From: Cucumis sativus
Taxonomy: Eukaryota > Streptophyta > Magnoliopsida > Cucurbitales > Cucurbitaceae
Length of the DNA stretch: 64,000 bases
Direction of reading: 5' to 3'
Assembly (NCBI RefSeq): GCF_000004075.3
Contig: NC_026659.2
Location: 27,050,272-27,114,271 of the forward strand
How positions within the stretch are numbered: the first letter of the stretch is position 1; the number at the start of each line of letters is the position of its first letter. Made by a program: the position numbers and the translations under genes. The notes below the pieces were generated by a model. The model was not told the origin of the DNA and did no database searches. It saw nothing but the letters and a program-made list of their open reading frames with translations. Below, one piece after another: positions 12,577 through 25,512 of this stretch.

Positions 12577-13451
12577 AGTTTTGTTCTGGTTTAATCTTTT
12601 TGGGTTTTCTCTGTGCAGGGTAGTATCTTTTGAGCTTAGTTATTTTCTCTTGTTAACAACACTAAGCAGTGAATTGTTAGAGACCTATTATTTCATATAA
12701 ATACTAGATGACTTTGTCTCATTGATTAGTCTGGAAGCTGTCAAAATTAAAAAGTTTGACAAATAGCCACTAGTTTGGTAACCAAGAGCCAGCAGGAACA
12801 TTTGTATTTATTGAGACAAGTGAAAGTTTGTTATTTTCTTTACTCAAAATCTTTCTTTAATTTTATAGATATAGACATTACTTGGATAAGAAAGGGAGTT
12901 CACCGGCCGGAAGTTTTCCTTCAAATTTAACAGCGACTGAGGTCTCTTTCAGCTTTGTTTTTTTGGTGTTATTACTGTTTGCTCAATCCCTTGAACGAGT
13001 GGTGTAACTTGTTAAATGCCCACAAATTCATGGGACGCAATCCTTTAGGAGAAAGGTTGGCCACTAGTTATTGGTGGTTACCGTGGCTCTTAGCAACTTA
13101 GCATCAGAATTTGTCTTAAACTTCTAGTCGTTGAAAATTCTCTTCATACAAAGCTAAGTCTGCTTATTTGTAGGATTCGTAAACATGAGATGATAAGGGT
13201 GATGGGTCTAAGAATGCTTGATGGAAACATGGTTATTGGACTTGCGTATTAATTGAAAAAACGAGCCTTGTTTCTGGCTAGAACCCTCCTTAGGATTGTA
13301 TTGTTTCAATTCTTTCAGCTTGTTCTGCATTTTAGAGGCTCCAATGGTTTGAGATGATAGTCATGGAGGTGGGAAGGAATGGACAATACAGTTTTGAAGA
13401 ACTGGGTTATCTCAAATGGGAAGTTGAAATGTTTATATCAGTATTTGCTTG

Positions 13452-16400
13452 ATGGTACTCAGGCTAGGGCTTGTGGTTGCTGCTTCAATTGCAGCCTATG
13501 CAGTAAGGCAGCTCAATGTTAAAAACTCAAACTCCGTCGCCTCCGTCAACAAGCGCACCGGTATTCATATATTTGAACTACAATTGTTCACGTTTAATTC
13601 TTCTTTGATAATTTTGTCACAGACCTTTTTCCACCTTCTATCATTATCAGTTTGATGCAGAAAAATTTCTCATTGATTTTTCCTTCAGCTTTTGTCTCAA
13701 TTATATTGCTGGATAAGTTTTATCATGTTGTCTGATATCTTGAAACTATACCTTTTTTTGCTTAGAAAATGGTGAAGAGAAGGAGGAGGTTAAACATTCT
13801 AACAATGACTTCAAAGATGATTATGTAAGTAGACGTGCAGAACGTTCCAGAATTTTAATGATTTCTAATCTTGAAATCATGTTCTTTAATTGAAAGAGAT
13901 TTCTTTTATCGTAGGGGGAGGAAGAGGAGGAAGAAGAAGTCAAGTTAATTAGTAGCGTATTTGATCAAGTTCCTGTTTATATAACTGAAGATGACGACAT
14001 TTTACCTGAATTTGAAAACCTTCTATCCGGGGAGATTGAATTTCCATTACCTGAAATTGATGACAGTAAAGCTGAGAAGGATAGAGTATATGAAACTGAG
14101 ATGGCAAATAATGCAAGTGAACTGGAGCGATTGCGCAACTTAGTAAAGGAATTGGAGGAGAGGGAAGTAAAGCTTGAAGGTGAATTGCTTGAATATTATG
14201 GATTGAAAGAACAGGAATCTGACATTACAGAGTTACAGAGGCAGCTCAAGATTAAGGCAGTAGAGATTGATATGCTTAATATTACCATTAGCTCTTTGCA
14301 GGCTGAAAGGAAGAAGCTTCAAGAAGAGATTGCACAAGATGCTGCAGTGAAGAAGGAGTTGGAATTTGCAAGGAATAAGATCAAAGAGCTGCAGAGGCAG
14401 ATTCAGCTTGATGCTAACCAAACAAAAGGCCAGCTATTATTACTCAAGCAACAAGTGTCTGGTTTACAGTCAAAGGAGCAAGAAACTATAAAGAAAGATG
14501 CTGAACTAGAAAAGAAGTTGAAAGCTGTGAAGGAATTGGAGGTTGAAGTTATGGAACTCAAGCGGAAGAACAAAGAGCTTCAAATCGAAAAGCGGGAGTT
14601 GACTATTAAACTGGATGCTGCTGAAAATAAAATCTCGACTCTGTCCAACATGACAGAAGTAAGAATTGGAAATAGCTCTTGCAAACCCTTCTCTATCCAT
14701 TTTATTTCTTCTTTATTATTATTTCTTTAACCAAAAGGATGGTATGTGATAATAACTTAAGAGCTGTTTGGGAGTTTCTGAAAAATAGTTTTCTGATTTT
14801 GTTTTCAAAACTCATTTTCAAGAATTGTGGTTGGAGGCTGGTCAAAGCTAAGGTTGCTATAAAACTAAATTCTACTTGCAGGCCCTTGATTTTGGAGAAA
14901 GAATAACTGAAGTTATTCGAATAAATTTACATGTTGAAGACAAATTTTTTTTTTTTAGGAAATAGTAACTCGAATTTGTTGTCACTGATTCTTTTCCCCC
15001 TAGAAATCAAATAGTTCTTGCCATCTGGTTTAACTAGTGGAGTAAGATACCACTAGAGTACTCAATGCCATCTGTTTATATAAGCCAGTTGTCTGAGATG
15101 GTAGTTAGTGCAAACTGGGAATGTCAAGCAGCATAAACCGATGGTCTTGTCCGATGGGACATAGTATGATGAAAGCGAGATACTAATACAAAGATATAAT
15201 GTATGTTTTTGCATTCATGTTCTTTAGATATTAGCTCATCCAGATTGGAGTTGCATGTTAAAAACCTAGGAAACAGGGTAACCTCAAGGAAGTATAGTGT
15301 ATATTAAAAAAACCAGAGGTATAGGATACAATGCTTTTAATTTCATCTCAGGAAGTTATAATTGTGTATTGGTAAAAGCTTTTCCTCAAAAACATGCATA
15401 AATAGTTTTTAGCATGATCAAACAGGCAAGTAATTATTGTTTGAGAAAAGTCTTGTGTACCGGAATACTCATTTTTCTTACTATATCTTACTCTGTCGCA
15501 GAGTGAGTTGGTTGCCCAGACTAGAGAGCAAGTCAGTAATTTAAGGCATGCAAATGAGGACTTAATAAAACAAGTTGAAGGACTTCAGATGAATAGGTTC
15601 AGTGAGGTTGAAGAATTAGTATACCTTCGATGGGTCAATGCATGCTTAAGATATGAACTTCGCAATTACCAGGCTCCTACAGGAAAAATATCAGCTCGTG
15701 ATCTCAGCAAGAATTTGAGCCCAAAATCGCAGGAGAAAGCTAAGCAACTCATGGTGGAGTATGCAGGATCGGAACGTGGACAAGGGGACACAGATCTTGA
15801 AAGCAACTACTCTCAACCGTCTTCTCCTGGAAGTGAGGATTTTGACAATGCTTCAATTGATAGTTCCTTTAGTAGATATAGTAGTCTCAGTAAGAAACCT
15901 AGCTTGATCCAGAAGTTGAAGAAATGGGGTGGTAGAAGCAAAGATGATTCTAGTGCTCTTTCATCACCTGCCAGATCCTTCTCTGGGGGTTCTCCTAGGA
16001 TGAGCATGAGTCAAAAGCCGAGGGGTCCATTAGAATCGTTAATGCTTAGAAATGCAAGTGATAGTGTTGCAATCACCACCTTTGGTACGATGGAACAAGA
16101 ACCTCTCGACTCTCCAGGCACTCCAAATCTCCCAAGTATCAGAACTCAAACTCCTAACGATTCCTTGAATTCAGTATCATCATCATTCCAACTAATGTCT
16201 AAATCCGTTGAAGGAGTATTAGATGAGAAATATCCAGCATACAAAGATCGACATAAGTTGGCATTAGCACGAGAGAAGCAACTTAAGGAAAGGGCAGACC
16301 AGGCGAGAGCAGAGAAGTTTGGCAATCTTTCAAATTCGAACTTGAACTCCGAATTTAAAGGTAAAACTGAGAAAGACAGACCCGTAATGTTGCCTCCAAA

Positions 16401-18659
16401 ACTTACTCAAATAAAGGAAAAACCAGTTGTACCTAGTGTTACTGCTGATGCATCTGGTGAAAATAAAACGACGGAGTCTCCAGCGATCAGCAGGATGAAG
16501 CTAGCAGAGATTGAGAAGCGACCTCCAAGGACACCTAAGCCACCACCAAGACCATCAGGAGGTGCTTCTGTAAGCACAAATCCCAATCCTCAGGGTGGTG
16601 TACCAGCTGCTCCACCTCTACCACCTCCACCTCCTGGTGCCCCACCACCTCCTCCAACTGGTGGACCACCTCGTCCACCTCCTCCTCCAGGAAGCTTGTC
16701 TAAAGGTGCAGGTGGTGATAAGGTTCATAGAGCTCCTGAGTTAGTTGAGTTCTATCAGACATTGATGAAACGAGAAGCAAAGAAGGATACTCCCTTACTT
16801 TCTTCTACGTCATCTAATGTATCTGATGCTAGAAGTAACATGATTGGGGAGATTGAGAATAGGTCATCATTCCTCATAGCGGTGAGTAGATCATCTTTTT
16901 GCTTCTGTATTATTTTCTCACCTTTGCCATTAATATTCTATTTGGTATTATAATTGTAGTAATTTGACAGTAGGCAACTTTTTTATTTTATTTTATTAAA
17001 TCCAGGTAAAAGCAGATGTGGAAACCCAAGGTGATTTTGTCATGTCATTGGCAGCTGAAGTTCGAGCGGCTACATTCTCTAATATAGAGGATGTTGTGGC
17101 CTTCGTAAATTGGTTAGATGAAGAGCTATCATTCTTGGTACGACATCCATTTTAACTTTGAATTTTGATCGAGAAGATAAGGACTGTCTATATTCTGAAG
17201 AGGATGAAATAAATTGATTGAAGCATTTTGTTGTGTAATCTTGTTGTTCACCTAGTTCTCAAGTTTGGACTCTCCATGTTCATATTACTTTATCTTATCT
17301 ATCTCCTTGTTTAATATTGTACTTTCTTTCGCCTTTGATCAAGGTTGATGAAAGGGCAGTCCTGAAGCATTTCGATTGGCCAGAAGGAAAAGCAGATGCA
17401 TTGAGAGAGGCATCTTTTGAATACCAGGACCTTATGAAGTTGGAGAAGCGGATCACGACGTTTGTTGATGACCCTAAACTCTCATGTGAAGCAGCTTTAA
17501 AGAAAATGTACTCCTTGCTGGAGAAGTAAGTATTCCTTACAACGACATGGTTCTTACTAGAGAACTTGTGACTAAACAAGTCAACTGTTGAACATGCCAT
17601 TTGGAAATCTCCATCTTTTTGTTGTTGTCTCTCAAAGTATTTATAATGTGATAACTGCTAAAAAATCACTGTTTTTGTTGTCGTCTTTTGGCAGGGTTGA
17701 GCAGAGTGTTTATGCACTCCTGCGCACAAGAGACATGGCTATCTCACGATATAGAGAGTTTGGAATTCCAGTTGATTGGTTGTCTGATACAGGAGTTGTT
17801 GGAAAGGTATAACTTTAAGAAGTTCACTCTTTTCTTCATCGAGAAATTTGGATCTTAAGTTTAGTTGGCATTTTAGCTAAAGTATTGCAACTTGCAAAAA
17901 TCTTGAAATGTTGATCAGTATTTAATCATCTCTTTAGTTACTCCTAACTATGGTTACAAATCATACACTTGAAATAACTTAGAGATTTCATTTCCAAATT
18001 CAACCTTGCCTCATCGATAGGAACCGTCACAATTTTGTCCTTGGAATCCATAAGCGTCATTAAAGCATCATAATCAACATCTTAGACTATGTTTACATTT
18101 ACTTTGGTTGTGTCAAGGAATACGTTACACTCTCTGTTAGGCATAAGAGTATGTTTATATTAGGCCATTAAATGTTTAACGTAATCATGCTTTTACAAAC
18201 GCAGATTAAGCTTTCATCTGTACAATTAGCAAGGAAATACATGAAGCGAGTAGCATCAGAACTTGATGCAATGAGTGAACCAGAGAAGGAGCCAAACAGA
18301 GAATTTTTGGTCTTGCAAGGGGTCCGATTTGCTTTCCGTGTTCATCAGGTTGATTTTACTTCCATTCTTCATAATGAAAAAAGTAGGAAAAAAATTTACG
18401 TGCCATTCATCACCTTTCACCAGTTGATCAACTACATTTCAAATTTGAATCATGATGTTTCCAATCAAGTTCTAACAAATGACCAAAGCCTTCAATCTCT
18501 TTAGTATTTAAAAACGTTGCAAGTGTATCTGATATATTGGATTCGATATGTTTCCAGTTCGCGGGAGGCTTCGATGCAGAGAGCATGAAAGCTTTTGAAG
18601 AGTTGAGGAGCCGAGTTCATACAACACAGATAGGAGATGATAATAAGCAAGAAGCCTGA
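13452..18659 (+). CDS. CHUP1: CHLOROPLAST UNUSUAL POSITIONING 1
   Basis: Chloroplast outer-envelope protein that links chloroplasts to short actin filaments (cp-actin) and is needed for light-driven chloroplast movement. Nine coding exons: 13452-13560, 13766-13824, 13915-14658, 15502-16881, 17006-17137, 17344-17525, 17695-17806, 18205-18348, 18558-18659; 987 residues, close to the usual length of about 1000. The N-terminal hydrophobic anchor (VLRLGLVVAASIAAYAV) is followed by an acidic stretch (GEEEEEEEVKLI), a long coiled coil (about 90-330, with LEGELLEYYGLKEQESD), a Ser-rich region, a proline-rich actin/profilin-binding segment (about 670-700), and the conserved C-terminal half (ENRSSFLIAVKADVETQGDF, HFDWPEGKADALREASFEYQ, SDTGVVGKIKLSS, FAGGFDAESMKAFEELRSR). 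Identification is firm by long matches to the family. The start gives the conserved envelope anchor. Confidence 0.97.
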
Positions 18660-19253
18660 ATTTTTCATTCAAGTACATCATTAGCCCAATTCAATTTCAG
18701 CAATCATACTAATACTTGTAACTCAACGCTACAACAGAGATCATTTAAATGGACAGTGTATACCAATCCACTGGAAAGATGTGAGAGTTTATGGTCTCAG
18801 CTTTTGTGCGCTGTACAGTATGGGATCAGAAAAGTAAGAAAATACTGAATTCAGTTCGAAAATGGACGAGCAAATAGATAGTAATTGGAAATAAAATATT
18901 CTCTCTTGATGCTTCAACTTAAACCAAATCAAGTCAAATTGCAAATTCTCAGCCCCAATCGAGCCCCTGCTCATTTTACTCTTATGTATACACACACACA
19001 CACACACCTTTTTTATCCTTTCACAGCCATTGATGGAGTCCATGTTGAAAAGAAGCGTTTTTTCCAGAAACGGAGATAAATCAGAAAATTTTATATCTTG
19101 TGCCTTTTGGCAGATTATAATTATAATCATTGTGTATAATTTTCCTTAATGATCCTTGAACAGATCATTAATAAATTGACAATTACTATGATATGAATAA
19201 CAACAAAATGACATCTGAAATCGAAGCCAAGTGAACTTTTGTGATAGATTACA
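18660..19253. other. Convergent 3' ends of CHUP1 and ArsA-like gene
   Basis: About 600 bases between two convergent genes. It should hold both 3' UTRs. A CA repeat (18989-19007) is the only distinct feature. Overlapping short frames on both strands look like chance. Confidence 0.6.
18989..19007. repeat. (CA)n microsatellite
   Basis: About nine CA units in the spacer between the convergent CHUP1 and ArsA-like genes. Confidence 0.85.
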
Positions 19254-20478
19254 TCAACGCATTGTGATCACAAGACTTCTGTCCATGAACTTGGCACCAC
19301 CAACCTTCCCTTGAATTTCTTTAGGCAATGAAATTACACGTCTCTGATCCCCAGCTTCCACTAACAGCTCAGATCCTCCCCTATACTGCATTTTCAAATG
19401 ATATAACTAATGATTGCATGATCGTAAAAGTGATTCTGCTACAATCCTAGTGTCTGAGAAACATGCCTAAAATTGCAATGAGTTGAAAACCAAAATGCGT
19501 ATTGAAGAATTTACCAAGTCTAATACATTCAATGGAGCATTATTTGATACTTAATAGATCAGCAATTCCAAATTTCCTACCATGTGATATCCTCTCCTCT
19601 AATGTTAGGAATATGAAAACCATATAATATCAATCGTTTGAGCAAATTTTCCATGGAAATCCTCAAAGGGATGGAAGAACATTCAAGAGCACTCATAAGT
19701 AAGGAAAATAACCTATTAATAGAGAGAAAGAACGTGCCTGGTAAAGCTTGATTTCTGACTTCCCGAAGCCTGGCATGAGAAGTGTAACTGATTTGTTTCC
19801 AGGATCGAATTTTACAGGTGGTATCAGACTGCTGGTGAGGGTTTTTGACGAAGAAAGAAGGTCCCTTGGGCCTTCACTTGATGCATCACGCAGAACTGTG
19901 TTCCAATCTACTGAGGAACCAGTTGAGAATTGTGGTATAAAGGCCAAAGATAAGGGTGAAAATTTCTCCTTCAAACTAGCACTGGCTTCTGCATTAAAGT
20001 GTGAAGAAATGAAAGCAAGTGCACCACATATTTGTGCGCCAGCTTGAATGGTACAACCCCAGTACCGTAATGCAGACTGAACAGAAGCAGGACTAGTTGG
20101 ATCCATCACTATAAAGCAGCTAAATTTTCTTGGCTCTGCAAATGCAGAAGACCCTTTCTGCACCATGAATGACCATTACACAATTTCACAAGATTTCTTT
20201 CATATTGTTCGACAAGAGTGCAAACCAAATTACCTCTAACACGTGTTCCAGTGTCTCCCATATATCAGTACTCGTTCTACCACCAAGATGGGAGCCTGGC
20301 CGGCTTATACTCATGGCTTCATCAACAAGCCTCAGAATGGAAGGAGTGGCCAACCTCCCTAGATCGGTTTTTTCAGCAATGCTCCTCAGATATTTTAAGT
20401 ACAACCTATCCAAGGTTCTTTTAGTAATACAGATTATCTTTTTCTTTTTGCAATTTGTGCAGGGATAGGGGGGACGAT

Positions 20479-20514
<36 letters not shown>

Positions 20515-21559
20515 CATCTCAAACCTTATTTTACTGGTTGCTCCGATCATTCTTATTGTTTCTTCGGTGCAGATACCATCGTATATTACTACGTCATATT
20601 TATCTTTCTGGTCCCTTTGGCCCATAATACCTGAGAACCCAACGAATCTCTCTAGTTGAAGTATCGAAAAGATAGAATCCATTCCTGGAAGTACTGCAAG
20701 CTCTTCTCCAACAACCTATTTAAATATTAAGAAGATATACATTGCATAGCAAATCCTCCAAAAGTATAAATACTGAAATGATAGATACACCGTATTCTAA
20801 AGACCACATACCTACCCCTTCAAGAACTCCTTGTGTCATATTAAGACGAGAATCAGCTTGCTTTAGCCGTTTAAGAGGTTCAAGTAGCATCTGTTATCAT
20901 GACAAGATAAGTCTGAAATTCAAAGCAGAACCTTGATGACAAAAAGAGAAGTGAACGGAAAAACACACTTGAGTTGTTTCCAACCTAACAGCTGCGAGGT
21001 TGTGACTGCATTCAACAGGTGAATTTCCAATTTTGCAATCGAGAAGATACTCAGGAGTAGGGTCTTGGTTCTGAAGCACCAAGCATGTGCGCAGTCCAGA
21101 CAAAGCAAAGTGCTGATAACCCATCAAATAATTTAAGAAATACATAAATGGGAAATAATCAAATACACCCATCAATTTAAGAAGTTATCATTACAGACTC
21201 ATACAGTCCTTTCCCACACTCAATAGTTGATATTCAGATCAGAAATGCGAGCAAACAATCATAGAGATATCTAATTTCCAACCACGAACAATTGATAATT
21301 GACCAAACAGCAGTAAACTAAAATCAAAGGCGTAAATTGAAAGTACCTGAGCGGCGAATACAGCGGACGTGGTCTTTCCCGAGCCGCCTTTGCCAAGAAA
21401 AGTGAGCAGCCGGGTTGGGTTTTGAGAAGAAACATCCGTAGTCTGTTTTGAAGCCTGAAGGATAATAATTCTTGTGGTACATGAAGGGGTTCTTGTACGT
21501 ACTGAAATAGGAATTGGGTTTCCGAAGAAAGATGGAGAGAAGAGCAGAGAAGAAGCCAT
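19254..21559 (-). CDS. Plastid ArsA/GET3-like ATPase with C-terminal HSP20-like domain
   Basis: P-loop ATPase of the ArsA/GET3 superfamily, like Arabidopsis At1g26090 (predicted chloroplastic, function not established). Exons in reading order: 21559-21347, 21112-20969, 20890-20816, 20715-20525, 20405-20234, 20157-19738, 19385-19254; 448 residues, phases consistent. Residues 1-45 are Ser/Thr/Arg-rich like a transit peptide. The P-loop is [18 protein letters not shown] (about 55-71), with Ser where ArsA usually has Val. Other blocks are [20 protein letters not shown] and [20 protein letters not shown]. The end ([14 protein letters not shown], then [20 protein letters not shown]) is an ArsA_HSP20-like beta domain. 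The last intron, 19737-19386, starts with GC rather than GT; using the nearest GT would introduce an immediate stop and lose the conserved tail. The start is ATG 21559; nothing better lies upstream. Confidence 0.88.
20487..20514. repeat. (GA)n microsatellite in ArsA-like gene intron 4
   Basis: About 14 GA units (CT on the gene's sense strand), starting 10 bases after the exon 4 donor at 20525. Length change here could affect donor context. Confidence 0.9.
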
Positions 21560-22337
21560 AGATCTCTGCAACAGCAACAATGGCGTAGTTAGGTGGAATC
21601 TGTGGATGAGCTTATATTGGCATTACCAAAAATATGTAGCATGTGCTCTTCTTGAATCCTGATTAGGCTGGCAAGAATTTGGTTCCACTCCACTTCGCCA
21701 CTTCCCGCTCTGCCGCTGCCGTCTAACCAAAACGGAAACTTCTTTTTTCTTCAACCATTGACTTCTTTCTTTTTTGGTTCATTGTTAGTTTCTATAGTAC
21801 AACAATACAATACAATTCAAGTTACATCCCAACCCTTCCAAGCGCTCAAAAAAAATATATGATAACAAACTAAATTAGTTGTTTAAATTTTTCTTCGTCA
21901 TCCAATATAGTTTCTCTATTTAAAAACTTTATAATAAATAAATACAAACAAACATTCAATCTCATTTCTAATTCTAAGATGGTTTTTATCCTATTATCAA
22001 TTTCAAATATTACCAAATTAGGAACTTTTATTCAAATGCCACAATTAAATTCCAAATTCTAACATGGGCTTGACTTCGGAGGGAGAAAATTCAAATCCAG
22101 CCCATACGAGAAATTTGTGGGCCTACTACAAAAAAGCCCACACGCTATGGCCCATTAGGCAAAGCGCGCCATCCTTAATCCAGAGCGGAACTCGTAAAGG
22201 CAGTATATAAACAAACAACGAACAACGGTGCCAATCTTTTTTAATTGAATCACTCTACGAATTACGAACGATTGCTTGCTTCATTCAATAAGCACCTGGA
22301 GATTTATTGAAGTTGAAGGAGACGACTGCCATCCATA
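21560..22337. promoter_or_regulatory. Bidirectional promoter region with a site II cluster
   Basis: A 778-base spacer separates the divergent start codons of the ArsA-like gene (-) and the CCDC130 gene (+). Five TGGGCY or reverse-complement elements fall within 90 bases: 22065-22070, 22099-22104, 22118-22123, 22135-22140 and 22149-22154. Such site II elements bind class I TCP factors and are typical of plant growth-related promoters. A TATATAA at 22204-22210 lies 128 bases before the CCDC130 ATG. The cluster sits nearer the splicing-factor gene, but could serve both. Confidence 0.6.
22204..22210 (+). promoter_or_regulatory. TATA box of CCDC130-like gene
   Basis: TATATAA just downstream of the site II cluster. 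It predicts a transcription start near 22235 and a leader of about 100 bases before the ATG at 22338. Confidence 0.55.
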
Positions 22338-25300
22338 ATGGTATGTGATTTTGTTTATCAATTTCTAGGGTTTTTTTTTTGTTTTTTTTCCTTTACGACG
22401 TGATGATTCAACTTGTTCGTAGAAATCTGGATTTGGAATCTATTTTGTCGGTTCATTCGTTTGCCTTTTGTTGGATCGATTATCGTTAGGGTCTTTCTTA
22501 TTTTGAAAGAATTTGGCCGGTGCATTTGGAAATCGGGCCTCTTACTGGTCTTCGTTTTTCCGTAGGTGAATTTTATGATTTTCGGGTAGTTGAAGTTACC
22601 ATCTTTCACAATTGTTTTAGGTCAGAAATCTTGGAGTATTTTGTTGGATCTAACCTGAAAATTGATTGTCTAGGAATGTTTCTTGCATGATTTTTACCAA
22701 GTAATTTTGGGTCTTTAGCAGCTAACTTCAAATCCGTGTTCTATATATGTTTTTTCAAACATCCTATCTACTTTTCAGAACAAATTGAATCCTGAAGAGT
22801 TGATGATTATTTTTTTCCGGGAAAAACTGTTAATTAGAATGGCTTATATAGATGTATTGGGTACGGATCAAATGATTTATATAATTTAGTGATTTTGGTC
22901 TAAAATTATGGGATCAGTTGTTGGATAACGACATCAAAAATGATTTTCTGGAGATGGATCTTAGAAGGATTGTGCAAAGTAATTTAGAAAAAATCCTTTG
23001 CTATTCAATAAAGTTGATTCTGTTGCTAGCTTAGCAACTTCCTCTTTTCTTCAAGTTATAAAGTTTATGTATTTCGTGTAAAACTGCTGTTGCCTGGGAA
23101 GTCAATCAGCTTGTACTGGATCTATTTATATTTTTTTTTCTGGAAATATTAACGGAATGGATTACAAATATAATGATTGGCTATACATGTTGAAGTGTTG
23201 AGGTTTATTAACCTATGTTGGTTTGCATTTTTCAGTCTTCGCTTGCAGCTGCGAGAGCAGACAACTTTTACTATCCCCCAGAATGGACCCCAAAACAGGT
23301 ACGTTTTTTATTCAATCATATTAGTGCAGTAACTATTTTCAATCATATATGCACAGATTCTCAGATTCTCACGCTGCTTTTTCATGTTTCAGGGGTCTTT
23401 GAACAAATTTCATGGTCAACATGCTTTGAGAGAGAGAGCAAGGAAATTAGATCAGGGCATCCTTATAATAAGGTAGGTAGCTACCCAAGGCATTCACCTT
23501 TGGTGCTTTGACATTGTTGCTTAGGTGCCTCTTTAAAACTTTATTTTTAAAATATTTTTTTAGAAAATAGAGAAGATTTATTTGAATATTTGGTTCTCTG
23601 ATCAGTTGGGATGTATTGCTTTCGTAGGTTCGAGATGCCTTACAATATATGGTGTGGTGGCTGCAACTCAATGATAGCAAAGGGTGTTAGGTTTAATGCG
23701 GAGAAAAAACAAGTTGGAAACTATTATTCTACGAAGGTACTTGTTCATGGCTGATTGTTTCATATTTGACTTTTGGTGCTAGATTTGAAGGTTTTGTTAT
23801 GCAATGAAACTACGAGCACATTTACTCATGAACACTGTACCCTTTTCTTCATTTGGTTTCATCATTGATTTTTAACGATCTATGTACTGCACATACATGT
23901 CTACGAGCATTCCTGTATTTCTGCTGCTAACCTAATAATTGATGAGCATAAACTTCTTTAATTGGTCTTAGGCTCATCTCTTGTCTTTGTCTTCACTATG
24001 TTTTGTATTTTATAATATAAATGCACATTTTTCTCTTATTAAGTATTTGTATGAAAATTCTCAGCATCAAACTTATGTTGTCATCGTTGGTATTAACCTT
24101 TTTAGCCATTAACCTTGCTATCCTAACTGTGACCACTGGATTGAACTAGTTTCTTCTTATCTTGGAATGCATGATGATGTGCACTTTGGAAATTGAGTTC
24201 ATCAACCATTTTTTCATTTCCTCCCTCTAATCAACAGGGCTTCTTTTTTTTTGCAACTTTGTTTTGATAGATAGATTATTTTATAGGAAAGCTTCAAAGT
24301 ACAAATTGTACTCCAAATGATAAAAAAATAAAAAATTGAAAAAAGCGCAAGATACAAATTGGTGAGTGGTAATAGCTCGTGGTTGTAATGTAACATACTG
24401 CTAAAAAAACGTCATCACCTTCTATACAGTTCTAAAGAATAGTTTTATAAGTGGGGTATAGAAATCATACCCAAACAGTCCTTGAATGACTGACATTCTC
24501 TTCATACTTCTTTCAGATATGGAGCTTTACTATGAAAGCAGCATGCTGTAGACAAGAGATTGTTATACAGACGGATCCAAAAAATTGTGAGTATGTGATT
24601 ATTAGTGGTGCACAACGGAAAACTGAGGAATATGACATAGAGGATGCAGAGGTTTTTGAACTCACTGCGGATGAAGGTGATTGATAACACTAATAACGTT
24701 TATTTATCAGTGCCATTAAACTAAACTGTCTTTCATCGGGTTTTATTGTTAAATCTACTGGTCTTGTAATTTACAAGGTTACGTCATCATGCATATCTGT
24801 AAAGATAGTGTCATAACGTATGTTGAAAGCTAATGGTTTAATCCTTCATAATGTTATTTAACCCATTTAAATATATTTTCTACAGAAAAGGGTAAGCTAG
24901 CAGATCCATTTTATCGACTTGAACACCAGGAAAAAGATATGCAGAAAAAGAAAGAAGCCGAGCCGGTATTGGTTCGCCTTCAGCGACTCTCAGATTCTAG
25001 GCACGCTGATGACTACAGTCGGAACAGAACACTTCGAGCTCAGCTCAGAGTATGTCATCTCATTCGTACCATATTTCTCACGTCTTTCTGTTCTGCTTTT
25101 AATTTTGAGATTGTAGCCTAATCTAATACACGTTTATATATTTTCTCAGAGTCAAAAGAAGAGAGTTGCTGAAGAAGAAAATGTTTCTCGGAAGATGGGC
25201 CTCGGTATACGATTGCTTCCAGCAACTCAAGAAGACTCTGCAGCCGCAGCATGCATGAAGTTCCCTTCAAAGTTTGAGAAGAACCGTAGGGATAAACGAG

Positions 25301-25512
25301 CATTGATTCATGCTTCCTCAATATTTAATGGATCATCCACTTCTTCCATTCCTGATAAAAAACGATTGGACCTGGAATCCAAGAGGAGGAAGATCTGTGC
25401 ATCTGCGGCTTCAAACATACTGACAGGCAACTTCAAGCCATCATCTTGGTCTCGAAGTGCAGCTAATTCAATCAGACGTGAAGGAACATCTGTCACTGCC
25501 AGACGATTGTAA
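22338..25512 (+). CDS. CCDC130: CWC16-family splicing factor, CCDC130/YJU2B homolog
   Basis: Nuclear CWC16 (DUF572) family protein; relatives bind the activated spliceosome around the first catalytic step. Exons: 22338-22340 (ATG only), 23236-23298, 23393-23472, 23628-23736, 24517-24676, 24886-25049, 25150-25512; 313 residues, all phases close. The N terminus reads M then SSLAAARADNFYYPPEW, the family signature. The CWC16 core has HGQHALRERARKLDQGILI, RFEMPYNIWCGGCNSMIAKG with a CxxC metal pair, GNYYSTKIWSFTMKAACC with a second Cys pair, and QTDPKNCEYVIISGA. A Lys/Glu-rich helical region and a basic Ser-rich tail ending TSVTARRL follow. The first intron falls exactly after the start codon. 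No other start fits, because exon 2 has no Met before SSLAAARADN. Confidence 0.93.

Larger units (their letters stand above)
11480..13451. other. Spacer, CHUP1 promoter and probable 5' leader
   Basis: About 2 kb between the SLH gene and CHUP1. A minus-strand frame with protein-like composition lies at 11804-12034 (separate entry). A CTT run at 12549-12576 resembles those in plant 5' leaders. A CAG acceptor-like site near 12619 and a second pyrimidine-rich stretch near 13320 could bound leader introns of CHUP1, but I cannot fix a transcription start. No RNA gene was recognised. Confidence 0.4.
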
